A stretch of 64,000 nucleotides of DNA from Paralichthys olivaceus (taxonomy: Eukaryota > Chordata > Actinopteri > Pleuronectiformes > Paralichthyidae), in the NCBI RefSeq assembly GCF_024713975.1, contig NC_091108.1:6253001-6317000 (forward strand), written 5' to 3'. Of the stretch, positions 44,187-55,927 are shown piece after piece. Both the position numbers and the translations under genes were made by a program. The notes beneath the pieces are model-generated. The model saw only the letters and a program-made list of their open reading frames with translations. It did no database searches and was not told the DNA's origin. The stretch's first letter is position 1. Each line of letters starts with the position of its first letter.

Positions 44187-47100
44187 GTAAATAAGCTCAG
44201 GTTTTTAATAACTTGTACAAAGGTTGGTCAAGTACTTACGTAAAAAGTACAGAAGTATTATCGATTAATCAGTACTACTGATACATTCATGTCTAAGCGT
44301 TCTAATGCAGTTTCATCTGTACCAATCCATCATAGTTTATAATGGGGTCGAGAAACCAAACAATATCAATAATTACCGTAATGTAATTCTCATCAGTAGC
44401 AGTTTAACACAGGGTCATACATCAGTATGCATCGTGCATGTACAGTGAGAAGGTGTAATTCATCCATATCAGATTTGTAATAGGTTTTAAAATCAGTTTT
44501 GTTATTCTGTGCTCATACAGAAGATTTTAAAACCTCAACCTTTACCCAGCTGCAAAAATCAGTCTTTGAATTTAAGAGAAATAGACTTCGACTGATATGA
44601 ATATTTTTATCTCAATGTGATTTTTGGCCCAGCCCTGTTTAGTCAGATTATCACAGGTTTTCCAAATGAAATCTTAATCTTCGAAGTGAGAAGTAACTCC
44701 AACTGTGAGATAAACACATTGAATTACACGGAAACGTTTTCCTCTGAACTGCTGTGAAGAGAAATTATGTATTAGGAGAGAATTCAAATACTCAAGGAAA
44801 GTGTCTTTGTTCATCCTTTATTTGTCCTCTACTTTATTTATCCATCCTTTATAACTATTTTATCCTTAATCCTATATAAGCTAGAAAATCAACTAAGTTG
44901 CATGCTAACTTACATTAAACACCTTATGATAATCAGAAAATTATTATTAGGATAAATAACAACATGCATATGTTGTACAAAATCATGTTAACATTTTCTA
45001 ATGGTTTGAGTTTTCTTCAGTTAATATATATCATGACTGCTGTTTTGTGTTTTCCTTGGACTGTAGGGAAATGTGATAGACATGTTTCACAATTGTTGGG
45101 AACTTTAATAGCTTAAAAAATTAACCAATATAAAAATACAGTGTGATTAAAAGAGTTGTTTAGTGGGTAATTGTTGCTTCTCACCCTACAAGGTTTACTT
45201 GCAGAACAAATGATTATTGGTACTAAGTGATTAAACTTTTCTTTTATGGTGAATCTCTTCTATCACCTTCTTGTCTTTTGTCCAGTTTGCTGGATATCCC
45301 CCTGAGTCCCACTGTAACATCCCTCAATCTGCACTGTAATCACATCCCGAGGATCGAGGGCCTGACCTCAGCTTGGCATCTGCGGCACTTAGACCTTTCT
45401 TCCAATTGCATTTCTAAGATTGAGGGTTTAAGTTCGCTCACTTCCCTCAGGACATTAAATTTATCCTGTAACTTAATCACGAAGGTTGAAGGTGAGTCTG
45501 TAGTCACAGTTTTAGCCAGACAATTAACATTTCAGCTTCAAGTCATTATTCTTCATTACTGACGCTTGTGTTTACTCTGATGTTGCTGTCAGAGCTATAT
45601 GAGCTGTAAAATCACTCAGGTGTTAATATCCCCTCCCTGTACCTCAGGACTGAATGGCCTCGTGAACCTAACAAGATTAAACTTGTCCTACAATCAGATA
45701 AATAACCTCACAGGTAAGTTCAATGCAGACTGAACAGCTTTTTCCTTTCAGCAAGTGAATGACATATCAACACTGTTTATTCCTGCTTTCCTCATTAGGG
45801 TTATTGTACCTTCATGGAACTGAGTACAAGCTGAATTACATCGGTCTCCATAGCAACCACCTGGACCATATTGATCACCTGCTGCAGTGCCTGCTGGGAT
45901 TGCAAAGCTTAAGAGAGGTGACTTTGAGCCAGAATGGCAAAGGCAACCCTGTGTGTAGATCACCAGGTAGGAAATGAACATTTCATTGTGAAATACAGTA
46001 GTAAATCATCTTATTATTGATATATTAACTATAATATCTGCCATTTACAGATATACTGTCTTGGTACATTAGCTGACTACATGGTTCAATCAAAAGTTAA
46101 AATGTCATGTCTATGGTTATACTTTAATCTACCCTGTTTTCAAGACATATCTTTATCATATACATTAATAGCACTGCAAAAGTTGTAGTTGAACAGTCGA
46201 CAGAAATTCTACAATATCATAATTGAATAACAATTTTTCCCTTCCACCAAGGTGGTTATGTTTTATTCTGCATTTGTTTGTTTGTTTGTCTGTCTGTTAG
46301 TTAGTTAGTTAAATTTAAATGTGGTTTCACAAGGAGACTGTGGAGGTATGCACTCTCTGAATGACATTCTAATCTAGTTAAGCAAATGTTTTTCTTGTGA
46401 ATCGCTCACTAATCCAGAGGACAGCTGCTACATTTTGAAGTCTAGCTGACTCACCAACCTCCTGTTTATTGTATGTGATAAAAGCACAGTGAAAATTAGT
46501 GGCGCTCAAATCCACAGATACTGACAGTAACATCTGCGGTCTGTTTATCTCTCCATACCCTTCATGTCTCTTTTCTTTATAATTGGTTTGACAGCAGTTA
46601 TATCAAGGTGAATAACCTTTTCAGTTATGCTGTGAACCCATATTCCATATTTTCCTGTCCATGATTAATTCACTCCAGTAGACGTTGAAAGCATTTCTTT
46701 AAATCAATACGGGCATACTTAAGGCATTCTTACAGCCTTGCTGTCAGTATGTGTAGACATAATGTTGGCGGGTACTCAGTTCCTATAAATGAGCTGCATC
46801 AATAGTGCACATGAATAAGAGAGGTTATTCATTTGAATACAGATTATTTTATTTCATGTAACATAACCACCATAACACCTGACATTTTAGCCAAAACATA
46901 TCCCACTGGTTTGACAATAATGAACTAGAATAAATACCTTCCACATATGTCTCAATCTTATAATAGAATAATGAAAGGAAGAAACTCATTTATCTCAACC
47001 CCATAAATGGGGCTGTTTTTTTTTTCTTAAATCAAGATCCATAATTTCTTGAGAAAGACAAGACATATTTTGCAATGTTAAGGAAAGGGATATAAAGTTA

Positions 47101-50100
47101 TAAAGTTTTCCAGCTAACAATATGCAATACAACCAACAAATGCACATGAGTAAAACATAACTTTCTTTGCAGCAATAATAATGGAGTTTATGGTTAAACT
47201 GCCTCGTTCTGATCAGGTTTTTCAAAATGTCTGTCATGTTGCAGGTTACAGGGAGATTATTATGCAGTCATTGCCACAGATCTCTGTCCTGGATGGATTG
47301 GACCTACAGGGAAATCCGGTAGATCTAGATCCAGGCAGTCCCTGTGATATCCCTGGTCTGGAGGACTATGTGGACCTTCTGTTGTCCTCAGATACGAGTC
47401 ACAATGAAAATGTAATTCTTGATACCTTCTCTATTAATTTGACAAATGTAACTCTTATATTGCCTGATTACAGTAACCATGACACCAAGTATCTTTTCAA
47501 ACTTTAAGCTGTATTTCACAAGGAAGATGGTCTTTTGCATGAGACGCCTTGCCACACAGAAGAACACATTCAAATAATGTACCACTTTCATACATAGCAC
47601 AATATTTTAAGACTTGAGAATCATAAGGGGAAATGTTTCTTGAAATGTGACACATAATGATTTTGTTTCATTTAGTCTTTTACTTTTCTGCATTTTTCAT
47701 TATCTACACCTCTCACCTTTTGAAAGTGTAACAGACAAATAAGCTTCACATTACTGAATAAGTATTAAGTTGAAAAGTAGCTTTATTGCTGAAAAATAAG
47801 TGGATTTATACCAGAATAGCAAAAGTTTGGGATTCTGAACATTTGAATAAAGACATACATTGATTACAGCAGATGGTAATTTACATAATTTGTCTCATAT
47901 GCAAAATTAGCTGGAGTGGAGATTAACACAGGCACAGTAGTTACTTTGATTTAAGACCAATTCTTTAATCAAGTGTAAAAAACAAAAATAATTTCCATTG
48001 CAGCGTAGAGGAGATGGCCCTCTCACCACACCCCACATTGACAAGGTGCTGACCCAGTTTCATCAGCGGGTTGCCTCTGAAGAAATCACAGATCCAGCTG
48101 CACAACCGGATCGCCAGAGCTACCACACAGTTCACTCCACTGATCCTGCTGACCCCGTTAATGAACAACGCATCAGGAAACTGGAACACCAGATGTCCCA
48201 GCTCATCCAGCAGGTGCTTATTCAACAATGCCGAAAGCTTGCGTCATTTATTATTAGTATTTGTGTCAGGTATGAGGTGAGAGTACGTGAAGAGATAAAC
48301 ACACAGTTAAGTTTTTGAAACGTAGAAACTTAAAGTATTTGTTCTGAATAGTTGCTATGGTGTCGGAGAAAAAATGAAATATTAATTTACATAAATTATA
48401 TACTATGCATTTTAACTTTTAAGTGAACATCCATCTTAATCATGTGCATTGGAACTTCTTAATGTGTAGTCCTTGTACTTTGCTTCTTTGTACTCCAGTT
48501 TATGGTGCTACTGTGGCTATCAAATATTCCCTATGTATTTATCTAAACATGTCATCTGTCAGACATTTATTTTATCCCCATTTCTGCATTGTTTACCAAC
48601 CAGGCACCTGCAGGTCTTAAATCCTTGGACTTCACTCATTCTGTTTTGCCGTCACGAAAAGCCAAGAGGGACATAGACCGCACTTCGGAGAGTGAGTGTG
48701 ACAGCGGGAAGGAGAACAGGAGGCGCACCAGAATCCCCAAACATCGTAACAGCATAACAACGAGGAGGACCACCAGCAAGGAGAAGACAAACAGGAGAAC
48801 AGACAGGTAATTATCTGCCTGCACAGCTCTGCACTAAATTGTCAGGTTGTCATGTTCTCATTTCTTCTCCCTGATTTTGTTATAATATTTAACTGCCACC
48901 CCCACAGAACTCAAAATTCTAAAGATCTTGCTGTGCATGTTTTTTTTACTGTCTCTGTTTTAAGGTTTATTAGATACTAACAAAATCAGGGAGTGTACCT
49001 CTCAGTTATTATAATCACATTCATATACTCACCAAAGTTGCTGACACAGAAGTGTTTATTACATAATAATGAGTCTGCATCCATAATATTGAAACACATT
49101 ATGCGGCAATCCACATTTCAATTTTGAGCATTATGCATAAAGTTAATATCATCAGGAACCGTGATGATGAAAGAAATCCTTTTTACCTCCCAGCTGAAGG
49201 GGGGTGATACATTTTCCTCTCTGAGCGATGCAGTAAACTTTTCTCCTCTATGTTAGAATATTACAACTGTCACCTCACTGCCATGATTAACGGCCGCGCT
49301 TCTACGATCTACAACCTCATCTTACTTCATCAGCCACTGATGACATGTGCTTCAGATTCAGTAATTTAACTTAAGTAAGCTCCCAACTGTCCTAATCAAA
49401 AGCAAGGTGATTTTAAAACATTAGCTACAAATTCAATTTAAAGTTGGTCAAACTTTTCTTACCTATAATATTGAACAAGTCGTCCGGTTTGACCTTTATT
49501 GAACCAGACATTAGCCTGAAGGCAGTTTATAATCGATTTTTGCAGCTGGTTCAATGCCTCTGATTTGTTTTTGTGCAGCGATCAGGAGAATCAGAAACAG
49601 AAGAGCTCAAAGTCTGCTGCAGGGCCTCAGAGGAAGACCAGTGACACAGATGCAGCAGGTTCAACAAGGAGCAAACATTTGAGAGCTGCCAAGGCCTCAG
49701 GCAGTGTAAAAACCACGTCCACTAAGGAGGAGGAAACCTACAGGGTACAGGATGAATAGGTCACCTGCAGACTGAACAGCAGCTTCTGTTTTCATGGATG
49801 AATATAAAATGAAAAAGGTTATGCCCCCTTACTAGAAAGGGAATAGAGTAGTAGTATCTGCTGTGTTTGTATCAGTGTCTCTGTGAAAAGTACTTTTGTT
49901 TGTTTATTTTTTTTTAGCTGACTTTAACAACAACAAACACACAAAAGCACTTAAACTACATTCTAGTTATCATTAAATTTAGTAATAAAACAACATTATA
50001 CAGTTCAGCCGTTAACACTCAGTACATACATAGAACTAGCATATTTCTATCTAGCTGTACAGCAGTTTTTATTTTACTATCAATAATTATATAATTTTTT

Positions 50101-53100
50101 GATTAATCTAAAAGTTAACCCAAGGTCGTCAACTCATAGGATAACAATAAAAAATATAGATGTGATTTAAATCCACTTTTAAGTTGAAGCAAAAGTGATA
50201 CCATTGGTTTTGTGTTTTTTTTTTTACTCAGTGTGTATTTTTGTCTACATGTGCCTCAGACCATTGTCGAGGAGCGTGACCAGGAGCGGGAGAGGCGTTG
50301 GAAAGCTGAGCAGGCTGTGAGGAAGCTAACAGAGGAGCTAAAGTGCCTCCAGACAAAGGTCAGCGAGGAAAAAGACCTGCAGTGCATGGCTGTGCACACC
50401 ACAGACAGGTATGAGGAGAAAAACCTTGTTGCACATGTATACACTTGGCACACATACTTCCACACAGCGTCTCTAAAGCGGATTTGATGAAAAGGGATAA
50501 TTTACCTCATCTCTGTGGATTTTAGTTGTCAACTGCATAATCGATTCTCATCCATTTCTACCCTCTTGATCTTTTGTACTGGTTCTCCTGAGACCAGGGC
50601 CTGCCGCCTGTCTCATTCTAGAACAATGAGTATCCATCCCACTATTAAAATGAGTCACTATCATTGTCCCATTGCTTCTTATGAAATCAAGCACACATAT
50701 TGACTCCATCATACTAAAAACCTTTAAGTGTGCCTGCAGGTTTGGGTGGTAATAAAGCTATCCTGTAAAAAAAGATAATTACCCTAAGTATCCATCCAGC
50801 TTATATGCCTTATATTTAAATTCCGGGAGCTATTATTATCCATAATTAAATATTCCTATCTCTATCCCCTCTTTCTACACTGCACAGACACATCCTGAGA
50901 GCCAGGTGTAACTATTGTCTGCACAGTCCTCATCTCTGCAGCACCCTGCTTAGATAAATCTGCATTATTCTTTTAATTAGAAGCCTGGTGACAAGCATAT
51001 GTCAGCAGCTTTTCATGAATCAATCTAAACTGTCACTTTTTAATGATACTAAACACGGCGGTTACTGTTGTCTCCCCCCGCTCATCAGGAGACGGATTAC
51101 AGAGAAGTTACTCATTGTGCCATTTAAAGGGTACTAATGCATATGAAGTGGTCCTACAGTTTTCATGGCCCTAAATTGTACTGTGTGTCTTCCAGGCTTT
51201 TTTTCTTTCCACCAAACTGTAATATATTTTCCATTCCTCCCGTATTTTCATTTCCCTTTTCCTTGAGATCAGATTTACTAGATTTGACTATGCTGTAGTA
51301 TGAGAGTTCTTCATTTTCAAAGGCTATCACATTTTTGTTTTGCCCATATCAATTTCCATATACATTAAAAAGAGACATCCAGGGTATTACTCCTGCATCT
51401 CTTACACCTCCTTATCATGGTTTTCCTCCCACTCAGACTAAAGGAAATGTTGCTGAAGGAGCGTTCAGGGCACTCTGAGCTGAAGACTCGTGTTGAGGAG
51501 CTGCAGGGGAGGTGTCAGTCCCTAACCCAGCAGCTGGAGAAGGCCCGCGGCAGTGAAGAGCAACACAAAACTGCACTGCACCGACTGGAGGAAAGCATCT
51601 CCCACGGAGAGGCACTCAGGGCTCGCCAGCAGGCTGAAGAGGTAGAGTAGCTGGTTTAGGATACCCGACAACACTTCTATTGCTTTTCTGACACAGAAAC
51701 GTGAACAACTTTATTTAGTCTCTTATAAATGTGAACCCTCTCATTTCGTTTCTGTCCTATTATGGTTACCTATCAGTGAACCTGTTAAATACCTGTCACT
51801 ATTATATTTGATTATACTAGTGCAGTATTTAAGTCTTCAGAGAGAATTCAGCAGAGAGTCACTCAGTGTGACATACTGATAAAATAAAACTCATGCTGAC
51901 CTTTCACAGATGAAGCAGCACCAGGAGTTGGTAAACAAGGCAGCAGCTCTGAAGAGAGAGCTGGACATTCAGAGAGTCTCTGTACGCCAGCACAAAGACA
52001 AACTGCAGCAGCTGCATGAGCTGCTCGCAACCAGGGAACAAGAGCACAGGTACATCTGTTATGAGGATGATATACGTACCACTGAAGGAAGATTTTTGTC
52101 CATTCATTTATTATATAAAGGCTTTATGGAAACACTTTCCAATGTTATAATCCCATTAAATAGAATTCCATGTTAGTACCTACAAATTAAAATGTGAAGA
52201 CTTCCTGTTAGTGTTAAACACCCCCTTTGTAACTCAGGTGTATGTATCTGGCATGGTTCTGCAGAAAACAGCTGGAGTTGCGGTTGCAGCCTGGCGGGGC
52301 AGATTTCCATGAAGCGGTATCAAAAGAAGGAGCATTGGTGGAACAGAGACTTGCTCACAGGGAGGCACAGCTGCAGGAGAAACTGGCGGATGTCAGGAAA
52401 CAGTACGCTGCTCTGGAGGACGAGTTCCGCATGGCACTAACCATCGAGGCTGTTCGCTTCTCTGAGGTCAGCTAAAAGATTGAGAACAGCCATACAGATG
52501 GGCTAATTGTACATTCTATTCTCTGCGCAGGCTTACTGATAAAAGCTTGCTACATCCAGGTAAAAGTGAAATGATTGAACTGGATCTAACCCCAATCTCG
52601 ATAAACACTATAGATTTCATTTAAGGCCCATGGTGAGAGCTGAGGATCATTTGACACTGGACAAGTAGTCAGTGATTGCAACAGGAAGATAGTTATACAA
52701 AGACAGCCACACAAAAGGGTTGGATTTAAAATCACTCTTTACTTTCACGTTATGGTTACCAATTTCAATTTCAGCCTTTGTACAAAATCTAATCTTATTC
52801 TCGGTTACTACTGCTTGCACAGGTTTCCAGTTCAAGTTCAAACTTTTGACCTTTGAGAAAGTTCTGAATGAGATATAGATTGCCTTCCAAACCTTCACTC
52901 GTGAAACCCTTTAAAAGATTGCTTTCTGTAAATCTGTAACTTTAAAACCTTTTCTGTGACACCAGTGACATTGATCTATAAAATTGTCAAGTCAGGTAGT
53001 GCTTGCAGCAAAGAAGCCAAAAGCCTACACTCTGTTTAATTTGTAGATGTCTCATTAACATTCAGCAACACTTGCTTCTGTAGGTGAAGGAGGCTTGTGA

Positions 53101-55927
53101 TCAAATGACTGCAGAGCTGATGGAGCTCAAGGCGACCCTCGCCCAGTCCCAGCAGAGGGAGAAGAAGTCCGTCTCTTTGGTGCAGGAGCTCACGGCCATG
53201 GTCAAAGAGCAGAAGAGCCGCATCTCTGAGCTCATCAAAGCAAAGAGAGATGCTGTCACTGATCTGAAGGTACAACACCGCAGGGAGTTTTTTTTCTCCT
53301 GCACTCCAGGTAAATTCAAATCAAATGACCTGATTCAGGTTTTAGAGTGTAGAGATGACCAGTCTTGAGCATTAGTCACTGCCTTTTCAAAACTGTTCCG
53401 CCTGTGCCTATAGGAGACTGACTAAAGCATGAATACTGAATAGCCCAGCTGCCTTCCCATCTGTCAGCCATGATAGGTGGCCACCGATCATTAATATTGT
53501 CTCACTGTCTGTCCCTCTGCCAGAGCCGTCTGCAGTCCTTGGAAGCAGAGGTGGAGCAGGATCGGCGCCTCGTCCTGCAGGTGGAGTTGCTCAAGAAAGA
53601 CAAAGCACGGCTTCTCTCTCAGCTCACAGCTCAGGAGTCAGTGATAGATGGCCTCAGGGCAGAGAGACGGATCTGGGGCCAGGAGCTCGCTCAGCAAGGT
53701 TTGAGACGTCCAGGAGGACAATTGTCCACTCTGAAATGGCTGTTCTATGTTCAACTGTTCTTAAGGACTGTAAGAGTGCATCTTACTCTGTGATGTGTCA
53801 GTCTGTGAATTATTATTAGTTGTAAAGTATGAAGGTGGTCTGAATATGTAGGTGCTGAATTTTATTTGTCTTATTTCAAGTAAAGCCTGCCATCTAGTGG
53901 ATAAGAGACAAACACTCATGTCTTTTACATTTCATATTAGAGATTTAAAAAAAACATTAAATGGTAAAATAAGGTTAAGAATAATGATTAAGGAATAAAG
54001 GTTACTGTACAGTTTGTGTTATCATGAAATTCACATTTTTATGTGTATGTCTTTGATAGGAGCGTCTTTAGCTCAGGACCGTGGACGCCTGGAGGCCAGG
54101 ATAGAGGTGCTGAGCACTGAGCTCGACACACAGAAGAAACAGAATGAAGGAGACAATGACGCCCTCAAAATCAAATCCAAAATCATTGGTGACCAGACAG
54201 AGACCATCCGCAAACTCAAAGAGGTAGTTCTCCCTGTCATGTATATTTTATATGTGATTTGCATATGTATTTGTCGATCATCTTTCTTATCCTCCCCAAA
54301 TTTCTTGCTGTTTAGGCTTTGCAGGAGCGTGATGATCAGATCCGTCGGCTGCGTGAGGAGGCAGTCAAGAGCCAGAATCGGTTCCAGCAGCAGCAAGAGG
54401 AGGAAGCTGCTCGGCAGACTGAGCTCAAAGAGCGCCTGGAACATCTCAGCCTGCGCAAGGAGGAGCTGAAACAGCAGCTGGAGGACAAGGAGGCAGAGCT
54501 CGAGGAGGTCAAACGAGTTTTCAGGCAAGGACCCCCTCACAAACACACTATGCTAAGCACAGAGGAACTCTAATGAGGCGTATGTCTAGAAGATTAAATG
54601 AGACAAGAATAAAAGCTAAAGGTGCATTCTACCTATTAGTCCAGAAATATCCTATTAGTTATGATCAGTGTATCATTGTATTTTTAAAGAGGGTTTTTTT
54701 AAAACACCACATAAAAGGTTCTCAATTGTTGATTTTTTTTTTTTTTTTTTGACAGACCCAAACCTTAATTAAAACACCAAGACTGCTGCTGATCAAACAT
54801 TAACGTTGCAACCACTTTTTTAAACATCAACATTTTTACTGCTTTGTTGTCTGTCTTTTTTAGAGATTCCAGTGAGAAGTGGCAGGAGAAGGCAGACCTG
54901 CTCACTCGGTTGGAGAGCCAGGTTAAGCGCATGAAGGACAATTTTGATTCCAAGGAACGCTTGCTGCTCGAAGAAAGAGATAACGCAACAGAAGCACACA
55001 AGTATGCTTAAATACCAGAGGAAAATCTCAAGAGTTTTTCCTTCTGCTCTTCAGAGCCGTCAAATCATGATTTAGGGGCATTGGTCCCCTTGCCCCTGAG
55101 AAAACATATCATTTTAAATTTGTGAATTAACAATTTTACATTGTCTTGCATATTCAATTGGTTGCCGTCTTCCCTGTAGAACTGCTGTAGAGAAGTTACA
55201 CTGTGTGGACGATGCCTTTCGGCAACAACTGGAGTCTGTCCAGGCTGCCCATCAATCTGAACTCGTACGACAGGCTAATGAAAAGCAGAGACAAATAGAA
55301 CAAGCCAATCAGAAGGTAAAATATACACATTATTTACAGAAATGCCTGGTTTTCCTCTTAGCTGGTAGACAGAACTGCTGCTTTGTGCCAGTTTGATGAT
55401 TTATGAAAAACATGAACAAAAGCCAGGTCTAGTCTCATCACTCTATGTCTGCAGTAAATATTGTACCACCCTAATTAAAATACTCTTAATATATGATATG
55501 GTGCAGCGATTACACATTCAATTTAATTGCATAATGGGAAACATTAACCTCCCCCGTCGTTCTTATTCTGTAGTCCTTGACTTTCTTGATTTGAGAAAAC
55601 AAATATAGTAAAAAATTATTAAATGTTAGATAGTAGAGCAAACTGTGTAAATGAAATCTGCAGTTTCTACACACCCTATGTGGTTTCAATCAGTCTTCTT
55701 CCTCTTCTCAAGACCATAGTCATCGAAATGATTGAAAATGATGACACAATGAGTAAGACAATACTCAGAAGTGTGTTGCAGCTGAGTTTGTCTGAATGTG
55801 TGTGTGTCTTCCTCAGGTATTTGAAGTGGAGCAGGAGATGCGTCACCTTCTGGAGGAGACGGAAGCTAACAAGAGAATCATGGAAGAGAAAATGAAACGT
55901 CTCACAAGTGTACTGAAAGACTTTTAA
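44143..55927 (+). CDS. lrrcc1: Leucine-rich repeat and coiled-coil centrosomal protein 1, complete in 19 coding exons
   Basis: LRRCC1 is a centrosome/centriole protein needed for spindle organisation and linked to centriole and cilium structure. The 19 exons listed separately join in frame to 1014 residues (human about 1032). Residues about 25-170 form SDS22-like leucine-rich repeats, for example SLNLHCNHIPRIEGL, HLDLSSNCISKIEGL, TLNLSCNLITKVEGL and RLNLSYNQINNLTGL. An LRR cap with NPVCRSPGYREIIMQSLPQI follows. Residues about 218-410 are basic and low-complexity. From about 411 to the end it is nearly continuous coiled coil. The start at 44143 is the first ATG that leads in frame into the LRRs; the human N-terminus is longer. 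Order and strand relative to RALYL and E2F5 match human. Confidence 0.95.
44187..45285 (+). other. LRRCC1 intron 1
   Basis: AT-rich; nothing recognised apart from a short AAGTACTTACG-type repeat word near 44230. Confidence 0.8.
45286..45491 (+). CDS. lrrcc1: LRRCC1 coding exon 2 (LRRs)
   Basis: Acceptor TTTTGTCCAG|TTTG and donor TTGAAG|GTGAGT. Encodes the first three leucine-rich repeats. Confidence 0.95.
45648..45713 (+). CDS. lrrcc1: LRRCC1 coding exon 3 (LRR)
   Basis: Acceptor GTACCTCAG|GACTG and donor CACAG|GTAAGT. One 22-residue LRR, phase 1 on both sides. Confidence 0.95.
45799..45966 (+). CDS. lrrcc1: LRRCC1 coding exon 4 (LRR)
   Basis: Acceptor CTCATTAG|GGTTA and donor CACCAG|GTAGGA. 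Includes LHSNHLDHIDHLLQCLLGLQ and NPVCRSPG. Confidence 0.95.
45967..47244 (+). other. LRRCC1 intron 4 with a repeat copy
   Basis: A dispersed teleost repeat lies at about 46240-46385 (TTCCACCAAGGTGGTTATG, TTTGTTTGTTTGTCTG, AAATGTGGTTTCACAAGGAG, GGAGGTATGCACTCTC), related to the fragment at 41060. The rest shows nothing. Confidence 0.65.
47245..47411 (+). CDS. lrrcc1: LRRCC1 coding exon 5 (LRR cap)
   Basis: Acceptor CATGTTGCAG|GTTAC. The donor AAAAT|GTAATT was chosen because it returns phase 0, as needed by exon 6; GTAATT is a weak site. Encodes GYREIIMQSLPQISVLDG. Confidence 0.85.
48004..48213 (+). CDS. lrrcc1: LRRCC1 coding exon 6
   Basis: Acceptor TCCATTGCAG|CGTAG and donor ATCCAGCAG|GTGCTT. 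70 codons, phase 0 to 0, ending in a short helix (IRKLEHQMSQLIQQ). Confidence 0.9.
48604..48806 (+). CDS. lrrcc1: LRRCC1 coding exon 7
   Basis: Acceptor TACCAACCAG|GCACC and donor GACAG|GTAATT. A basic Arg/Lys/Ser-rich linker containing KRDIDRTSESECDSGKENR, which aligns with a RDTDITSESDYGN-type segment in the mammalian protein. Confidence 0.9.
48807..49578 (+). other. LRRCC1 intron 7
   Basis: Nothing recognised. Confidence 0.8.
49579..49744 (+). CDS. lrrcc1: LRRCC1 coding exon 8
   Basis: Acceptor TTTTGTGCAG|CGATC. The donor TACAGG|GTACAG returns phase 0 and keeps the frame into exon 9. Low-complexity basic linker that I place by frame and splice sites rather than conservation. Confidence 0.8.
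49745..50259 (+). other. LRRCC1 intron 8
   Basis: AT-rich; nothing recognised. Confidence 0.8.
50260..50408 (+). CDS. lrrcc1: LRRCC1 coding exon 9 (coiled coil begins)
   Basis: Acceptor TGTGCCTCAG|ACCAT and donor GACAG|GTATGA. Encodes VEERDQERERRWKAEQAVRK and a TTDR end, both conserved in the family. Confidence 0.95.
50409..51436 (+). other. LRRCC1 intron 9
   Basis: About 1 kb; nothing recognised. Confidence 0.8.
51437..51641 (+). CDS. lrrcc1: LRRCC1 coding exon 10 (coiled coil)
   Basis: Acceptor CTCCCACTCAG|ACTAA and donor GAAGAG|GTAGAG. Heptad-rich Glu/Leu/Gln sequence, phase 2 to 0. Confidence 0.95.
51910..52049 (+). CDS. lrrcc1: LRRCC1 coding exon 11 (coiled coil)
   Basis: Acceptor CTTTCACAG|ATGAA and donor GCACAG|GTACAT. 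Contains LQQLHELLATREQEHR, which is highly conserved. Confidence 0.95.
52265..52466 (+). CDS. lrrcc1: LRRCC1 coding exon 12 (coiled coil)
   Basis: Acceptor TTCTGCAG|AAAAC and donor TCTGAG|GTCAGC. Contains LEDEFRMALTIEAVRFSE. Confidence 0.95.
52467..53083 (+). other. LRRCC1 intron 12
   Basis: Nothing recognised. Confidence 0.8.
53084..53269 (+). CDS. lrrcc1: LRRCC1 coding exon 13 (coiled coil)
   Basis: Acceptor GCTTCTGTAG|GTGAA and donor CTGAAG|GTACAA; 62 codons, phase 0 to 0, with VQELTAMVKEQKSRISEL. Confidence 0.95.
53524..53698 (+). CDS. lrrcc1: LRRCC1 coding exon 14 (coiled coil)
   Basis: Acceptor CCTCTGCCAG|AGCCG and donor CAGCAAG|GTTTGA. Ends in LRAERRIWGQELAQQG, the most conserved stretch of the family. 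Confidence 0.95.
53699..54059 (+). other. LRRCC1 intron 14
   Basis: Holds a minus-strand word CCACTAGATGGCAG (53887-53900) that fits the CTCF core; otherwise nothing. Confidence 0.75.
53887..53900 (-). promoter_or_regulatory. CTCF-core-like motif
   Basis: CCACTAGATGGCAG on the minus strand matches CCASYAGRKGGCRS fully. Binding cannot be judged from sequence. Confidence 0.3.
54060..54223 (+). CDS. lrrcc1: LRRCC1 coding exon 15 (coiled coil)
   Basis: Acceptor CTTTGATAG|GAGCG and donor AAAGAG|GTAGTT. Contains KIIGDQTETIRKLKE, conserved in the family. Confidence 0.95.
54316..54524 (+). CDS. lrrcc1: LRRCC1 coding exon 16 (coiled coil, GC donor)
   Basis: Acceptor GCTGTTTAG|GCTTT. The exon must end at 54524 to keep frame into exon 17 and the family sequence. 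The intron there starts with GC (TTTTCAG|GCAAGG), a non-canonical but known donor. Confidence 0.9.
54525..54863 (+). other. LRRCC1 intron 16, GC-AG type
   Basis: The 5' end is GCAAGG and the 3' end CTTTTTTAG. CAG|GCAAG fits the strong-context rule of GC donors. Contains a T homopolymer of over 15 at about 54732-54750. Confidence 0.85.
54864..55001 (+). CDS. lrrcc1: LRRCC1 coding exon 17 (coiled coil)
   Basis: Acceptor GTCTTTTTTAG|AGATT and donor CACACAA|GTATGC, phase 2 on both sides. Confidence 0.93.
55180..55315 (+). CDS. lrrcc1: LRRCC1 coding exon 18 (coiled coil)
   Basis: Acceptor TTCCCTGTAG|AACTG and donor AGAAG|GTAAAA. Contains AVEKLHCVDDAFRQQLE, conserved in the family. Confidence 0.95.
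55316..55816 (+). other. LRRCC1 intron 18
   Basis: Nothing recognised beyond a short TG run before the acceptor. Confidence 0.8.
55817..55927 (+). CDS. lrrcc1: LRRCC1 coding exon 19 and stop
   Basis: Acceptor GTCTTCCTCAG|GTATT. 36 codons with VEQEMRHLLEETEANKR, ending in TAA at 55925-55927. Confidence 0.95.
   Translation, partial: VFEVEQEMRHLLEETEANKRIMEEKMKRLTSVLKDF

Noticed and set aside
54073..54546. 157-codon antisense frame rich in leucine
   Set aside because: Antisense shadow of LRRCC1 coiled-coil exons 15 and 16 and the intron between them.
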